Part shown: positions 1 through 8,474 of the stretch, piece by piece
How the letters are laid out: each line of letters starts with the position of its first letter
How positions within the stretch are numbered: the first letter of the stretch is position 1
NCBI GenBank assembly: GCA_963830885.1
Contig: CAWHOA010000026.1
Span: 62,001 to 126,000 of the forward strand
DNA length: 64,000 bases
Direction: 5' to 3'
Source of the DNA: JAIBJN01 sp963830885
GTDB lineage: Bacteria > Actinomycetota > Thermoleophilia > Gaiellales > Gaiellaceae
Made by a program: the position numbers and the translations under genes
The notes under the pieces: generated by a model
Seen by the model: only the letters and a program-made list of their open reading frames with translations
The model's database searches: none
Told to the model about the DNA's origin: nothing

Positions 1-491
1 AGTACTTCCACCCCGACCGCATGGCCTCGCGCATCCTCGGCATGGGCGACGTCCTCACCCTGATCGAGAAGGCCGAGGAGGCAGCGGAAGCCGACGAGCA
101 GGAGGAGATGGAGCGCCGGCTCCGCTCCGGGCAGTTCACCTTCGAGGATTTCCTGCAGAGCTACCGGATGATGCGGCGCATGGGCCCGCTCAAGTCGATC
201 GTGGGCATGATCCCGGGGCTCGGCAAGCAGCTGCAGGGCGCCGACGTCGACGACCGGGAGCTGAGCAAGGTCGAGGCGATCGTCCTCTCGATGACCGTGG
301 ACGAGCGCCGCCGGCCTGAGATCATCAACGGGTCGCGCCGGGCCCGGATCGCGAAGGGGAGCGGCACGACCGTCCAGCAGGTCAACCAGCTCCTGAACGC
401 GCGCAAGCAGATGGCGAAGATGGTGAAGCAGATGGGGAAGGGCAAGATGCCCAATCTGCAGTCGATGGCGGCGGCCCAGAGGCGCCGCTAG
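1..491 (+). CDS. ffh: Signal recognition particle protein Ffh, C-terminal part
   Basis: The reading frame is open from the window edge, so only about the last 163 residues are present; the NG GTPase domain lies outside. What remains is the end of the G domain (HPDRMASRILGMGD) and the whole M domain. This includes the hydrophobic groove segment around SIVGMIPGL and the SRP-RNA-binding helix region RRPEIINGSRRARIAKGSG. Ffh binds signal peptides and 4.5S RNA for co-translational targeting to the membrane. It ends 18 nt before rpsP, a common ffh-rpsP arrangement. The basic, Met-rich tail is typical. An internal ATG at 21 is not a real start, because the family continues upstream. Confidence 0.95.
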   Translation, partial: YFHPDRMASRILGMGDVLTLIEKAEEAAEADEQEEMERRLRSGQFTFEDFLQSYRMMRRMGPLKSIVGMIPGLGKQLQGADVDDRELSKVEAIVLSMTVDERRRPEIINGSRRARIAKGSGTTVQQVNQLLNARKQMAKMVKQMGKGKMPNLQSMAAAQRRR

Positions 492-509
492 AACGAACGA
501 AAGGACCGA

Positions 510-749
510 ATGGCAACTCGCATCAGACTGGCCCGCGTGGGCTCCAAGAAGAACCCGATCTACAGGGTCGTCGTCGCGGACGGGCGCTCGCCGCGCGACG
601 GACGCTTCATCGAGATCGTCGGGCGCTACAACCCGCAGACGAACCCGTCGACGATCTCACTCGACGCCGACAAGATCCAGGACTGGATCGGCAAGGGCGC
701 CCAGCCGAGCGACTCGGTCAAGCGCCTGATGAAGGCCCAGGGGATCTAG
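510..749 (+). CDS. rpsP: 30S ribosomal protein bS16
   Basis: This 79-residue protein matches bS16 over its length: IRLARVGSKKNPIYRVVVAD at the N-terminus, then RDGRFIEIVGRYNPQT, and an Asp/Lys-rich middle. bS16 binds 16S rRNA early in 30S assembly. The ATG at 510 is preceded by a purine-rich AACGAAAGG. It follows ffh closely and heads the rpsP-khpA-rimM-trmD ribosome-maturation series. The 168 nt after it hold no gene that I can support. Confidence 0.97.
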   Translation: MATRIRLARVGSKKNPIYRVVVADGRSPRDGRFIEIVGRYNPQTNPSTISLDADKIQDWIGKGAQPSDSVKRLMKAQGI

Positions 750-917
750 GCCAGTGCCCCTCCGAGCAATCCGTGCCTGCTTCTGCCCCGCGATCACGCT
801 GCGCGAGAGCCCACCCTCCTCCTTCCCGAGGCCACCGGCCTTGGCTGCGGACGAGTGCGGACTCTCGCTTGGTGCTCACGACGCAGAAGCCAGGCAGCAT
901 TACTCGAAGGAGCACTA

Positions 918-1154
918 GTGGAAGAAATGCTCGCCTACCTCGCGCGGAACCTCGTGGAGAAGCCCGACGAGGTGCGCGTCGAGCGGACCGAGCGGGACGG
1001 CGCGATCGTCCTGCGGCTCCATGTCGCCGAGGAGGACATCGGCAAGGTGATCGGTCGCCAGGGCCGCATCGTCAGGGCGCTCCGGACGCTCGTCCGCGCG
1101 AGCGGGGGGCGCCAGCACGAGCGGGCGCTGCTCGAGATCGTTGACGTCCGCTGA
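918..1154 (+). CDS. khpA: KhpA-type KH-domain RNA-binding protein
   Basis: This is a small (78 aa) single KH-domain protein of the YlqC/KhpA family. The RNA-binding GxxG loop is visible in GKVIGRQGR, followed by the helix IVRALRTLVRA. Family members bind many RNAs and work with KhpB in cell-envelope and division control. I chose the GTG at 918 because AAGGAG (907-912) lies 5 nt upstream and the protein then starts like its homologues (VEEMLAYLARNLVEKPDEV). An ATG at 855 is in frame but would add 21 unrelated residues. The 3' end overlaps rimM by 14 nt, which suggests translational coupling. Confidence 0.9.
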   Translation: MEEMLAYLARNLVEKPDEVRVERTERDGAIVLRLHVAEEDIGKVIGRQGRIVRALRTLVRASGGRQHERALLEIVDVR

Positions 1155-1626
1155 CGGCCCGGAAGCGCGCTGGGTGACGGTCGGACGCGTGGGCCGCCCG
1201 CATGGACTCGGGGGCGCCTTCGTCGTCGAGCGGCCGAGCGACGATCCGGACCGCTTCGCTGCCGGCACGACCGTGTACGCCGGCCGCGAGCCTGCCGCAG
1301 TCGTCGAAAGCAAGCGCTCAGGCGGCCGCCTGGTCGTCCGGCTCGACCGTACGGTCGAGCGCGGCACCGTGCTCGAGGTCCCTGCGTCGGAGCTGCCGCC
1401 GGCCGGCGAGGGTGAGTTCTACGTCTTCCAGCTCGTCGGCCTCGATGCGGTGGAAGAGGGCGGGCGCGCGCTCGGGCGGGTCACGGAGGTGACGCCGGGG
1501 GTGGCGAACGACGTGCTCGAGCTCGAGAGCGGGTTCTCGCTGCCGATGGTCGAGGACTGCGTCCTGGCGGTCGATCTGGAGGCGCGCCGGATCGTGATTG
1601 CGCCCGGCTTCGCCCCCGAAGGCTAA
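1141..1626 (+). CDS. rimM: Ribosome maturation factor RimM
   Basis: This is a 161-residue RimM with its two domains: an N-terminal beta-barrel opening with VTVGRVGRPHGLGG, and a C-terminal PRC-barrel beginning near EFYVFQLVGLDAV. RimM binds ribosomal protein uS19 and assists maturation of the 30S head. The start is a TTG at 1141 inside khpA; no better start restores the conserved N-terminus. Its TAA stop forms the first half of the TAATCT box that probably drives trmD. Confidence 0.95.
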   Translation: MTSADGPEARWVTVGRVGRPHGLGGAFVVERPSDDPDRFAAGTTVYAGREPAAVVESKRSGGRLVVRLDRTVERGTVLEVPASELPPAGEGEFYVFQLVGLDAVEEGGRALGRVTEVTPGVANDVLELESGFSLPMVEDCVLAVDLEARRIVIAPGFAPEG

Positions 1627-1637
1627 TCTCGCAGCCG

Positions 1638-2294
1638 ATGCAGATCGACGTCTTCACCCTGCTTCCGCACGCCTTCGCCTGGCTGACCGAGCAGCGGCCC
1701 GTCGCCGCCGTGCTCGGCTCGGGCCTCGATCTGCGCTTCCTCAACTACCGCGACTACACCCCGCTCACGGGCGGTCAGGTAGATGACGAGCCGTACGGCG
1801 GAGGCGCCGGGATGGTGTTGCGGGTGGACGTCGTCTGCGCCGCGCTCGAGGCCGTCTACGGCGACAGCGGCGGCCGGCGGGTGATCGCCTTCTCGCCGCA
1901 GGGACGGCCGCTCGACCAGCCTCTCGTCGACGAGCTCGCCGGGGAGGAGGCGCTCACGCTTCTCTCGGCCCGCTTCGAGGGGTTCGACGAGCGCATCCAC
2001 GAGCACGTCGCCACGGACACCGTCTCGGTGGGCCCGTACGTCCTCTCGGGCGGCGAGCTCCCGGCCATGGTCGTCCTCGACGCCGTCGCCAGGAGGCTCC
2101 CCGGGGCGATCCGCGAGGAGAGCGCCGCCGTCGAGAGCTTCTCCGCGGCGCTCGAAGGCGGACTCGAGTTCCCGCACTACACGCGCCCGGCCGAGTTTCG
2201 CGGCTGGCGCGTCCCCGACGTCCTCCTCTCCGGCAACCACGCTCTCATCGAGAGCTGGCGGCGTGAGCGAAGCAGGGAGAGGACGCCGTCGTGA
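1638..2294 (+). CDS. trmD: tRNA (guanine-N1)-methyltransferase TrmD
   Basis: TrmD makes m1G37 in tRNAs and prevents +1 frameshifting. This 218-residue protein shows the family landmarks: DEPYGGGAGM near residue 50, SARFEGFDERI near 110, the knotted SAM-binding loop GPYVLSGGELPAM near 132-144, and the C-terminal HYTRPAEFRGWRVP segment. The ATG at 1638 has no Shine-Dalgarno but lies 8 nt behind TAATCT (1624-1629), so a leaderless transcript may supplement readthrough from rimM. The 3' end overlaps lepB by 4 nt (GTGA). Confidence 0.97.
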   Translation: MQIDVFTLLPHAFAWLTEQRPVAAVLGSGLDLRFLNYRDYTPLTGGQVDDEPYGGGAGMVLRVDVVCAALEAVYGDSGGRRVIAFSPQGRPLDQPLVDELAGEEALTLLSARFEGFDERIHEHVATDTVSVGPYVLSGGELPAMVVLDAVARRLPGAIREESAAVESFSAALEGGLEFPHYTRPAEFRGWRVPDVLLSGNHALIESWRRERSRERTPS

Positions 2295-2890
2295 GCGGCC
2301 CGCTCGACCGCTTGACCGCGTCACTTCCCGCTCCCTGGGACACGATCGTCGACTGGGTCGTCACGATCGCGATCGCCGTCGCAGCCGTCCTCGCGATCAA
2401 GGCGTGGGTCGTCAATCCATACCGGATCCCGTCGTCGTCCATGGAGCCGACGCTCCACTGCGCGGCGCCCGAGCCGGGGTGCGAGTCGGACTCCTCCGAC
2501 CGGGTGCTCGCCAACCGCTTCATCTACCGCTTCCGCGACCCGAGCCGCGGCGACATCGTCGTCTTCAACACGCCCGACCGGGCTGTGGCGGAGTGCGGGG
2601 CCGGCGGGACGTTCGTGAAGCGCCTCGTCGGCGTTCCGGGCGACCGAATCTCGATCTCCGGTGGGGTTCTCCACATCGACGGCAAGCCCGTCGACGAGCC
2701 GTACCTGAACGGCAGCGACCGCAGCAACGACTTCCCGGTCCGGAAGCTGGGAGCCGACGAGTACTTCATGATGGGCGACAACCGTGGGAGCTCCTGCGAC
2801 AGCCGCAAGTGGGGCCCGGTGACGCGGGACGACCTCATCGGCCCGGTGTTCGCCGTCTACTGGCCGCTGACGCGGCTCGGCCTCCAGTAG
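2291..2890 (+). CDS. lepB: Signal peptidase I, first tandem copy
   Basis: Type I signal peptidase of 199 aa, anchored by one N-terminal membrane helix (about residues 20-41) with the catalytic domain outside. The Ser-Lys dyad is visible: Ser50 in SSSMEPT and Lys110 in FVKRLVGVPGD. The later box MGDNRGSSCDSRKWG is also present. It cleaves signal peptides from exported proteins. The GTG start overlaps the trmD stop (GTGA), indicating coupled translation. It is followed after 63 nt by a closely similar paralogue, so this is a tandem duplication. Confidence 0.96.
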   Translation: MSGPLDRLTASLPAPWDTIVDWVVTIAIAVAAVLAIKAWVVNPYRIPSSSMEPTLHCAAPEPGCESDSSDRVLANRFIYRFRDPSRGDIVVFNTPDRAVAECGAGGTFVKRLVGVPGDRISISGGVLHIDGKPVDEPYLNGSDRSNDFPVRKLGADEYFMMGDNRGSSCDSRKWGPVTRDDLIGPVFAVYWPLTRLGLQ

Positions 2891-2953
2891 GCACCCAGGG
2901 AGGCCGTCTTCCTCCGCGGCAAGCTCGAATCGCTCCCTGCGCCCTGGCCGACG

Positions 2954-3496
2954 GTGCTCGACTGGGCGTTGACGATCGCGGTCGCGATCGCGGCCGTCCT
3001 CGCGATCAAGGCGTGGGTCGTGAATCCGTACCGGATCCCGTCGTCGTCCATGGAGCCGACGCTCCACTGCGCGGCACCGGAGCCGGGCTGCCTGGCCGGC
3101 ACGTCCGACCGCGTGCTCGCGAACCGCTTCGCCTATCGCTTCATGGACCCGGAGAGGGGTGACATCGTCGTCTTCCGAACGCCGCCCGACGTGACCTGTC
3201 CAGGGCCCGGCGACGTCTTCGTCAAGCGCCTCATCGGCCTGCCCGGCGACACGGTCGAGATCCGCGACGACCAGCTGTACGTGAACGGGGAGCCGGTGCC
3301 CGAGCCCTACGTCAACGGCGGCGCGGTCGGAGAGCCCTTCGGGCCGGTCACCGTCGGCGAGGGCGAGTACTTCATGATGGGCGACAATCGACTCTCTTCG
3401 TGCGATAGCCGTGAGTGGGGGACCGTGCCACGCGAGAACCTGATCGGCCCGGTGTTCGCCCGGTACTGGCCGGTTCAGCGAATCGGGTTCCAGTAA
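2954..3496 (+). CDS. lepB: Signal peptidase I, second tandem copy
   Basis: This is the second type I signal peptidase, about 180 aa from the first available start (GTG 2954). It has a membrane helix at residues 5-23, catalytic Ser32 in SSSMEPT, the dyad Lys in FVKRLIGLPGD and the box MGDNRLSSCDSREWG. It is nearly collinear with the preceding paralogue. Similarity continues upstream of the GTG (LESLPAPWPT against LTASLPAPWDT), yet the 63 nt back to the previous stop contain no ATG, GTG or TTG. Either the copy lost its start and now begins later, or a base is wrong. The catalytic residues are intact, so the enzyme is probably active. Confidence 0.93.
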   Translation: MLDWALTIAVAIAAVLAIKAWVVNPYRIPSSSMEPTLHCAAPEPGCLAGTSDRVLANRFAYRFMDPERGDIVVFRTPPDVTCPGPGDVFVKRLIGLPGDTVEIRDDQLYVNGEPVPEPYVNGGAVGEPFGPVTVGEGEYFMMGDNRLSSCDSREWGTVPRENLIGPVFARYWPVQRIGFQ

Positions 3497-3647
3497 GGCG
3501 CCGGCCGCTGGCGCGTTCTCGACACGGTTCCGAGCACCACCCGCGCGGTTTTTCTCGTTAGGGTCGAAGCGGGGGGCCCCCGGAACTGTCCTTTTCGGAC
3601 CTATGCATGGGACGTGCGCGGCGCGCCCGGAGCCCAGGCGCTTCCGC

Positions 3648-3680
3648 TAGCATTGCCGCGCGGCCACAGGCCGCTGTTTC
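3648..3680 (+). promoter_or_regulatory. rplS promoter and 5'-terminal hairpin leader
   Basis: TAGCAT (3648-3653) fits the actinobacterial -10 consensus TAnnnT. The expected start point is near 3660, where a perfect hairpin begins: GCGGCC (3660-3665), ACA loop, GGCCGC (3669-3674). Six nt later comes the rplS ATG, with no Shine-Dalgarno. The mRNA would therefore begin with a 15-nt stem-loop followed at once by the start codon. A near-identical layout precedes the ATP-grasp gene at 14549. The role is unknown; RNA stability or autogenous control by L19 are both possible. Confidence 0.5.
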
Positions 3681-4031
3681 ATGACTACGCCGATCGACAT
3701 CCTCGAGCGCAAGCAGCTCCGCGACGACGTGCCGCGGTTCAAGGCGGGTGACACCGTCCGCGTTCACTTCCAGGTGATCGAGGGACAGCGCCGCCGCGTC
3801 CAGGTCTTCGAAGGAATCGTCATCAAGCGGCAGGGCGCCGGCGCGCGCGAGACGTTCACCGTCCGCAAGAACTCCTTCGGCGTCGGAGTCGAGCGGACGT
3901 TCCCGCTCCACTCGCCCAAGATCGAGAAGATCGAGGTCGCCGCCATCGGCGACGTCAACCGCGCCAAGCTCTACTACTTGCGCTCGAAAGTGGGCAAGAA
4001 GGCGCGCGTCCGCGAGAAGCAGCGGACCTAG
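3681..4031 (+). CDS. rplS: 50S ribosomal protein bL19
   Basis: This 116-residue protein is bL19 throughout: FKAGDTVRVHFQVIEGQRRR near the N-terminus, then RVQVFEGIVIKRQG, TFTVRKNSFGVGVERTFPLHSP and the basic tail. bL19 sits at the 30S-50S interface. The ATG at 3681 lacks a Shine-Dalgarno and follows a short hairpin leader (see 3648-3680). Its TAG stop lies 5 nt before the -10 box of rnhB. Confidence 0.97.
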   Translation: MTTPIDILERKQLRDDVPRFKAGDTVRVHFQVIEGQRRRVQVFEGIVIKRQGAGARETFTVRKNSFGVGVERTFPLHSPKIEKIEVAAIGDVNRAKLYYLRSKVGKKARVREKQRT

Positions 4032-4048
4032 GCGCTATCCTCGCGCCC

Positions 4049-4732
4049 GTGGCGTCCAACCGCCGTCCGGGCCGCAAGCTCCTCGCCTTCGACCGCCGAC
4101 TCGGCGTGCGCTTCGTGGCGGGCGCGGACGAGGCCGGGCGGGGAAGCCTCGCCGGGCCGCTCGTCACCGCGGGGGTTCTGCTCGACTACGAGCGCCTCCG
4201 CGACCACGTCGTCCGCCCGCTCGCGCTCCTGAACGACTCGAAGCAGGTCGACCACGCACAGCGCGAGGAGCTCTTCCGCGCCGTGGCGCGCTGCGCGACG
4301 CGGATCGCCGTCCGCGTCATCCCGCCGGGCGCGATCGACCGGGACGGCCTGCACCGCTCGAATCTGCGCGGCCTTCGCGAGGCGCTCGCCGCCCTCGCGC
4401 CTCCCGCCGAGGTGTGCCTGGTCGACGGTTTCCGGCTCGGGCCGCTGGCCCCGCCCCACCAGGCCGTCGTGGACGGCGACACGAAGAGCGCCGCGATCGC
4501 CGCCGCCTCGATCGTCGCCAAGGTCGTGCGCGACCGCGCCATGCGGCGTCTCGACGCGGTCTACCCGAGCTACGACTTCGTCTCGCACGTCGGCTACATC
4601 ACGCCCGGGCACTCGGCGATCGTGCGCCGGCTCGGCCCGAGCGCGATTCACCGCCGTTCCTTCGACGCGCGCTGCTATGCCGAGACCGAGAACGGGCCGG
4701 TCGAATTCGAGGTCGCGGCGGCTCGGGCCTGA
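4049..4732 (+). CDS. rnhB: Ribonuclease HII
   Basis: RNase HII removes ribonucleotides and RNA primers from DNA. This 227-residue protein has the metal-binding Asp27-Glu28 in GADEAGRGSLAGP, the DSK box (LLNDSKQ), an acidic residue in CLVDGF and the DGDTKSAAIAAASIVAKV block. The GTG at 4049 lies exactly 7 nt after TATCCT (4036-4041) and has no Shine-Dalgarno, so it looks leaderless. The 3' end overlaps yraN by 56 nt in another frame. Confidence 0.96.
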   Translation: MASNRRPGRKLLAFDRRLGVRFVAGADEAGRGSLAGPLVTAGVLLDYERLRDHVVRPLALLNDSKQVDHAQREELFRAVARCATRIAVRVIPPGAIDRDGLHRSNLRGLREALAALAPPAEVCLVDGFRLGPLAPPHQAVVDGDTKSAAIAAASIVAKVVRDRAMRRLDAVYPSYDFVSHVGYITPGHSAIVRRLGPSAIHRRSFDARCYAETENGPVEFEVAAARA

Positions 4733-5045
4733 GGCCGAGCGGCGGGTCCGCCGCCACTACCGCCTCCGCGGCTACCGCATCCTCGCCGCGAACGCGCGCG
4801 CCGGGGGCTACGAGCTCGACATCGTCGTCCGCCGCGGCCGGACGGTCACGGTCTGCGAGGTCAAGGCCCGCGCGGGACCTGACTACGGTGCTCCGGTGGA
4901 AGCCGTCGGCCCGGAGAAGGCGCGCCGCGTCCGCCGGGCGGCCGAAGCCTGGCTGGCGCTCCATCCGGAGCTGGCAGGGCTCGACGTTCGATTCGAGGCA
5001 GTCGCCGTCTCCGGTGGGCACATCGAGCGCATCCCCTTCGAGTAG
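4677..5045 (+). CDS. YraN/UPF0102 nuclease-fold protein
   Basis: This 122-residue protein has the restriction-endonuclease-like fold of the UPF0102 (YraN) family. The core GYRILAANARAGGYELDIVVRRG is followed by VCEVKAR, which supply the D-(x)n-E-x-K residues seen in Holliday-junction-resolvase-like nucleases. The biochemical role is not settled. It sits between rnhB and comM, as in many bacteria. The only in-frame start is the ATG at 4677 inside rnhB, which gives a basic N-terminal extension of about 15 residues. Confidence 0.88.
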   Translation: MPRPRTGRSNSRSRRLGPEAERRVRRHYRLRGYRILAANARAGGYELDIVVRRGRTVTVCEVKARAGPDYGAPVEAVGPEKARRVRRAAEAWLALHPELAGLDVRFEAVAVSGGHIERIPFE

Positions 5046-5114
5046 CACGGCCGGCACGAAGTCGGCGCAAGACCGCGCGTCACCCGTGCGCGTTGCCGCC
5101 CTAGCCTCGAAGGA

Positions 5115-6572
5115 GTGCTTGCGCGCGCCGTCACCCATGCCCTCGTCGGTCTCGACGCGCGGCCGGTCGAGGTCGAGGCCCACCTCCAGCGGGGCGTACC
5201 GTCCTTCGCGATCGTCGGGCTGCCGGACAAGGCCTGTCAGGAGGCCAAGGAGAGAGTCAGGTCCGGAATCGCGAGCGCGGAGCTGGAGTGGCCGCTTCGG
5301 CGCATCACGGTCAACCTCGCGCCGGCCGGGCTGCGCAAGGAGGGCTCGGGCTACGACCTGCCGATCGCGCTGGCCGTGCTCGCCGCCTCTCGCCAGATCC
5401 CGCCGGAGTCGCTCGCCGAGCATGCGGCGGTCGGCGAGCTGGCGCTGGACGGGAGGCTCCGTCCGGTCCCCGGCGCGATCGTCGCTGCCGAGGCGGCCCG
5501 GCGGGCAGGGCTCCCACGCCTCCTCTGTCCGAGCGAGTCCGCACCCGAGGCGGCCCTGGCCGGGATCGAGCCTGTACCGCTTCGCCATTTAGCCGAGGCC
5601 GGCGCCTACCTCCGCGGCCGGTTCGCACCGGGCCCCGTCGAGCCCGCATCGTCGATCTCCTCGAACGGCGCCGGCCCGGACCTCGCGGACGTGCGTGGGC
5701 AGGAGCGCGCCCGGCGAGCGCTCGAGATCGTCGCGACAGGGCGCCACAACCTCCTCTTCGCCGGCCCGCCCGGAACGGGCAAGACCATGCTCGCTCGGAG
5801 GCTGCCCGGGATCCTCCCGCCGCTGACCCTCGACCAGTCGCTCGAGGCAACCAGGATCCATTCGGTCGCGGGCGTGCTCTCCGCCGACCACCCGCTCGTC
5901 GACCGTCCGCCCTTCCGGGCGCCGCACCACACGGCCTCTTCCGCGGCTGTCGTCGGGGGCGGCCCGGGCCCCCGCCCCGGTGAGGTCAGCCTCGCCCACC
6001 ACGGCGTCCTCCTGCTGGACGAGCTGGCGGAGTTCCACCGGCCGGTCCTGGAGGCACTGCGCCAGCCGCTCGAGGACGGGACCGTCGCCGTGGCCAGAGC
6101 GGCCGGCCAGGCCGTCTTCCCGGCGCGGTTCGTCCTCATCGGGACGATGAATCTGTGCCCTTGCGGCGCCCGCGGAGATCCTGCGGTCGAATGCACCTGC
6201 TCGCCGCAGAAGCTCGCCGCCTACGGGATGAAGCTGTCACGGGCGCTGCTCGACCGCTTCGACCTGGTCGTCCACATGCCGAGGCCTCGCGGCCGCGAGT
6301 TGGACACCGGGCCGCAGGAGCCCTCGACCGCGGTCCGCAGCCGCGTCGAGGACGGGGCGGCACGCCTGCGCGCGGCGAGACCTCGGCTCGGGGATGACGC
6401 GCGCGGCCTGCTCGTCCGCGCGGTGGACACCCTGCCGCTGTCGGCCCGCGGGCGCGCCCGCGTAGCTCGGGTCGCCGCCACGATCGCCGCGCTCGCGGGC
6501 GCGGCCGAGATCGAGCCGCAGCACGTGGCCGAGGCTCTCTCCTACCGCGCGCCGCCGGAGCTCTCGCCGTGA
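5115..6572 (+). CDS. comM: ComM/YifB family Mg-chelatase-like AAA+ ATPase
   Basis: This is a 485-residue YifB/ComM protein. It has an N-terminal Lon-protease-like domain (GLPDKACQEAKERVRSG; VNLAPAGLRKEGSGYDLPIA), then an AAA+ domain with Walker A GPPGTGKT near residue 218, Walker B VLLLDELAEF near 297, a zinc-ligand-like CPCG/CTCS stretch and a C-terminal Mg-chelatase helical domain. ComM is a helicase that helps branch migration during natural transformation. The GTG at 5115 is 7 nt behind TAGCCT (5102-5107). It overlaps dprA by 4 nt, so two transformation genes are coupled. Confidence 0.95.
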   Translation: MLARAVTHALVGLDARPVEVEAHLQRGVPSFAIVGLPDKACQEAKERVRSGIASAELEWPLRRITVNLAPAGLRKEGSGYDLPIALAVLAASRQIPPESLAEHAAVGELALDGRLRPVPGAIVAAEAARRAGLPRLLCPSESAPEAALAGIEPVPLRHLAEAGAYLRGRFAPGPVEPASSISSNGAGPDLADVRGQERARRALEIVATGRHNLLFAGPPGTGKTMLARRLPGILPPLTLDQSLEATRIHSVAGVLSADHPLVDRPPFRAPHHTASSAAVVGGGPGPRPGEVSLAHHGVLLLDELAEFHRPVLEALRQPLEDGTVAVARAAGQAVFPARFVLIGTMNLCPCGARGDPAVECTCSPQKLAAYGMKLSRALLDRFDLVVHMPRPRGRELDTGPQEPSTAVRSRVEDGAARLRAARPRLGDDARGLLVRAVDTLPLSARGRARVARVAATIAALAGAAEIEPQHVAEALSYRAPPELSP

Positions 6573-7438
6573 CGTATACGACCGTCTCGCGAGGCCGCCC
6601 GGGGTATCCACCGCTGTTGGCGGAGCTTCACGATCCACCGTCGAGGCTCCATCTCCGCGGGGGCCGTTCGGAGATCCTCGCTCTCCCGTCGGTCGCCGTC
6701 GTCGGCGCCCGTAGCTGCTCCCCGTACGGTGCCCAGGTCGCGCGCGAGCTGGCACGTGACCTCGCTGCGCGCGGAGTCGTCGTGGTCAGCGGCCTCGCGC
6801 GCGGCATCGACGGCGAGGCCCACCGGGGTGCGCTCGCAGCGGGCGGGCTCACCATCGCCGTCCTTGGGTGCGGCATCGACCGCGACTATCCCAGAGCCCA
6901 CGCGCAGCTGGCGGGCCGCATCGTCGAGAGCGGCCTCGTCGTCTCGGAGTATCCGCCGGGAGTCGAGCCGGCGCCGTGGCGTTTCCCTGCGAGGAACCGC
7001 ATCGTGGCCGGGCTTGCGCGGGCGGTCGTGGTGGTCGAGGCCCGGGAGCGCTCAGGCGCGCTGATCACCGCGGACTTCGCGCTCGAGTTGGGACGGGACG
7101 TGTTCGCCGTTCCGGGCGAGATCACTTCGGGACTGTCGAGGGGCACGAACGACCTCATCCGCCAGGGAGCGATCCCGCTGCTGGCTGCAGACGACGTCCT
7201 CGATGCGCTGGGGATCGAGCGCGGGCCGGCCAAGCCCCCGGTCGGCCTCTCGCCCGAGGCGGTCGCTGTCCTGGGGTTCCTCGCCGTCGGGGCCGCGTCG
7301 CTCGACGAGATCTCGCGGGCGACCGGCGTCGGAAGCGCCGAGGTTGCCGTGGCCCTCACCGAGCTCGAGCTCGCGGGGCTCGTCAGCCAGGGCGAGGGGC
7401 GCTACCGGCGGGCGACGGCAGGGCGGGGTCCACCGTGA
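6569..7438 (+). CDS. dprA: DNA-processing protein DprA
   Basis: DprA loads RecA on incoming single-stranded DNA. This 289-residue protein has the Rossmann-like fold signatures VAVVGARSCSPYG, VVSGLARGIDGEAHRGAL, AVLGCGIDRDYPRAH and FPARNRIVAGLA, with a C-terminal winged-helix region (residues 225-280). The N-terminal SAM-like domain of longer DprAs is absent. The GTG at 6569 overlaps the comM stop (GTGA). The gene converges on the frameshifted dehydratase, with about 30 nt between them. Confidence 0.95.
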   Translation: MTYTTVSRGRPGYPPLLAELHDPPSRLHLRGGRSEILALPSVAVVGARSCSPYGAQVARELARDLAARGVVVVSGLARGIDGEAHRGALAAGGLTIAVLGCGIDRDYPRAHAQLAGRIVESGLVVSEYPPGVEPAPWRFPARNRIVAGLARAVVVVEARERSGALITADFALELGRDVFAVPGEITSGLSRGTNDLIRQGAIPLLAADDVLDALGIERGPAKPPVGLSPEAVAVLGFLAVGAASLDEISRATGVGSAEVAVALTELELAGLVSQGEGRYRRATAGRGPP

Positions 7439-7468
7439 TCGTGCTGACAGCCAGGCGCCCGAGCGCGC

Positions 7469-8474
7469 TCAGTCGGAGAAGGACTCCGGCCGCTCGCAGG
7501 CTCTCGCGTACAGCTCGTCGTCGATGTTGCGGCCGGTGACGATGAGGACGACGACCCCGTCGACGTCCTCCAGCTGCGGTAGAGCGGCGAGCGCTGCGCC
7601 GGCCGCTCCTTCGACGCGAAGCCCGGCGGCGGCATAGCGTCCGACCGCCTCGGCGATCTCGCGCTCGGAGACGAGCAGCATCCGGCTCGCAACCTCGCCG
7701 AGCACGTTCACAGCGAGCGGGATCGCCACGCGCACCGCGAGGCCGTCGGCGAACGTCGCCGAACGGTCGCTGGTGACCACCGTCCCTGCCTGCCAGCATT
7801 CCGCCATCACAGGAGCTTCCTTCGCCGCGACTCCGATCCGGATCGTGTCGGGCGCCCGCGCCGCCCAACTGCATTCCGACGCCGCCGAGGAGGGCGCCGT
7901 TCCCGACCGGGACGACGACGGCCGCGGGCGGCTCAGCGAGCTGGTCGAGGAGCTCGCCGGCGATCGCGCCGTAGCCTTCGTACTGGATGGCCTCGGCGCC
8001 GTCCTCGAAGAACGGGAGCCCGGCGTCGGCCGCGTACCTCCGGGCGGTCTCCTTGGCCTCGTCGAGATCGGCGCCAACGAGGCGGGTCTCGGCACCGAGC
8101 TCCTCGACCAGGGCAAGCTTCGCCTGCGTGGCGCCCTCGGGCGCGTACACAACCGCGCTCAGGCCGAGTCTGTCGGCTGCCCAGGCCGTCGCCGCGCCGT
8201 GGTTCCCGGTGGACGCCGTGACCACAGTCGTCGCGCCACGCTCGCGGTAGGCCGATGAGAACCGGCAGGGCTCCGCGCCACTTGAAGGCGCCGAGCTCGT
8301 GCACGTCCTCTCGCTTCAGGAAGAGCGGGCGGTCGCCGCCCAAGGAAGCGGGGGCGGGCTCGAGGGGAGTCGGCAACGGTGTCATCCGGATGGCCTCAGA
8401 ATCGGATCACCCCGGAGGTCGACCTCCTCGACGCTCAGGGCCCGGTGGATCTCGCGGAGGTCGGCGGCACGCAC
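7469..8474 (-). pseudogene. Threonine/serine dehydratase-like PLP enzyme, frameshifted
   Basis: Three frames together give a fold-type II PLP enzyme. The PLP lysine is in FLKREDVHELGAFKWRGA, followed by TASTGNHGAATAWAADRLGL, the glycine-rich VVPVGNGALLGGVG and a C-terminal GVVVLIVTGRNID. Breaks are near 8390, 8255 and 7862. The last two are each repaired by removing one base; the first needs two bases removed or one added. The GTG at 8474 lies 6 nt behind a minus-strand TAGAAT (8486-8481), so the N-terminal 28 codons that precede the first break probably belong to it. It resembles IlvA-type dehydratases without the ACT domain. Intact motifs suggest assembly errors rather than decay. Confidence 0.75.

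Noticed and set aside
749..917. Structured RNA in the gap between rpsP and khpA
   Set aside because: I looked for a strong hairpin or conserved leader and saw only weak, GC-driven pairing.
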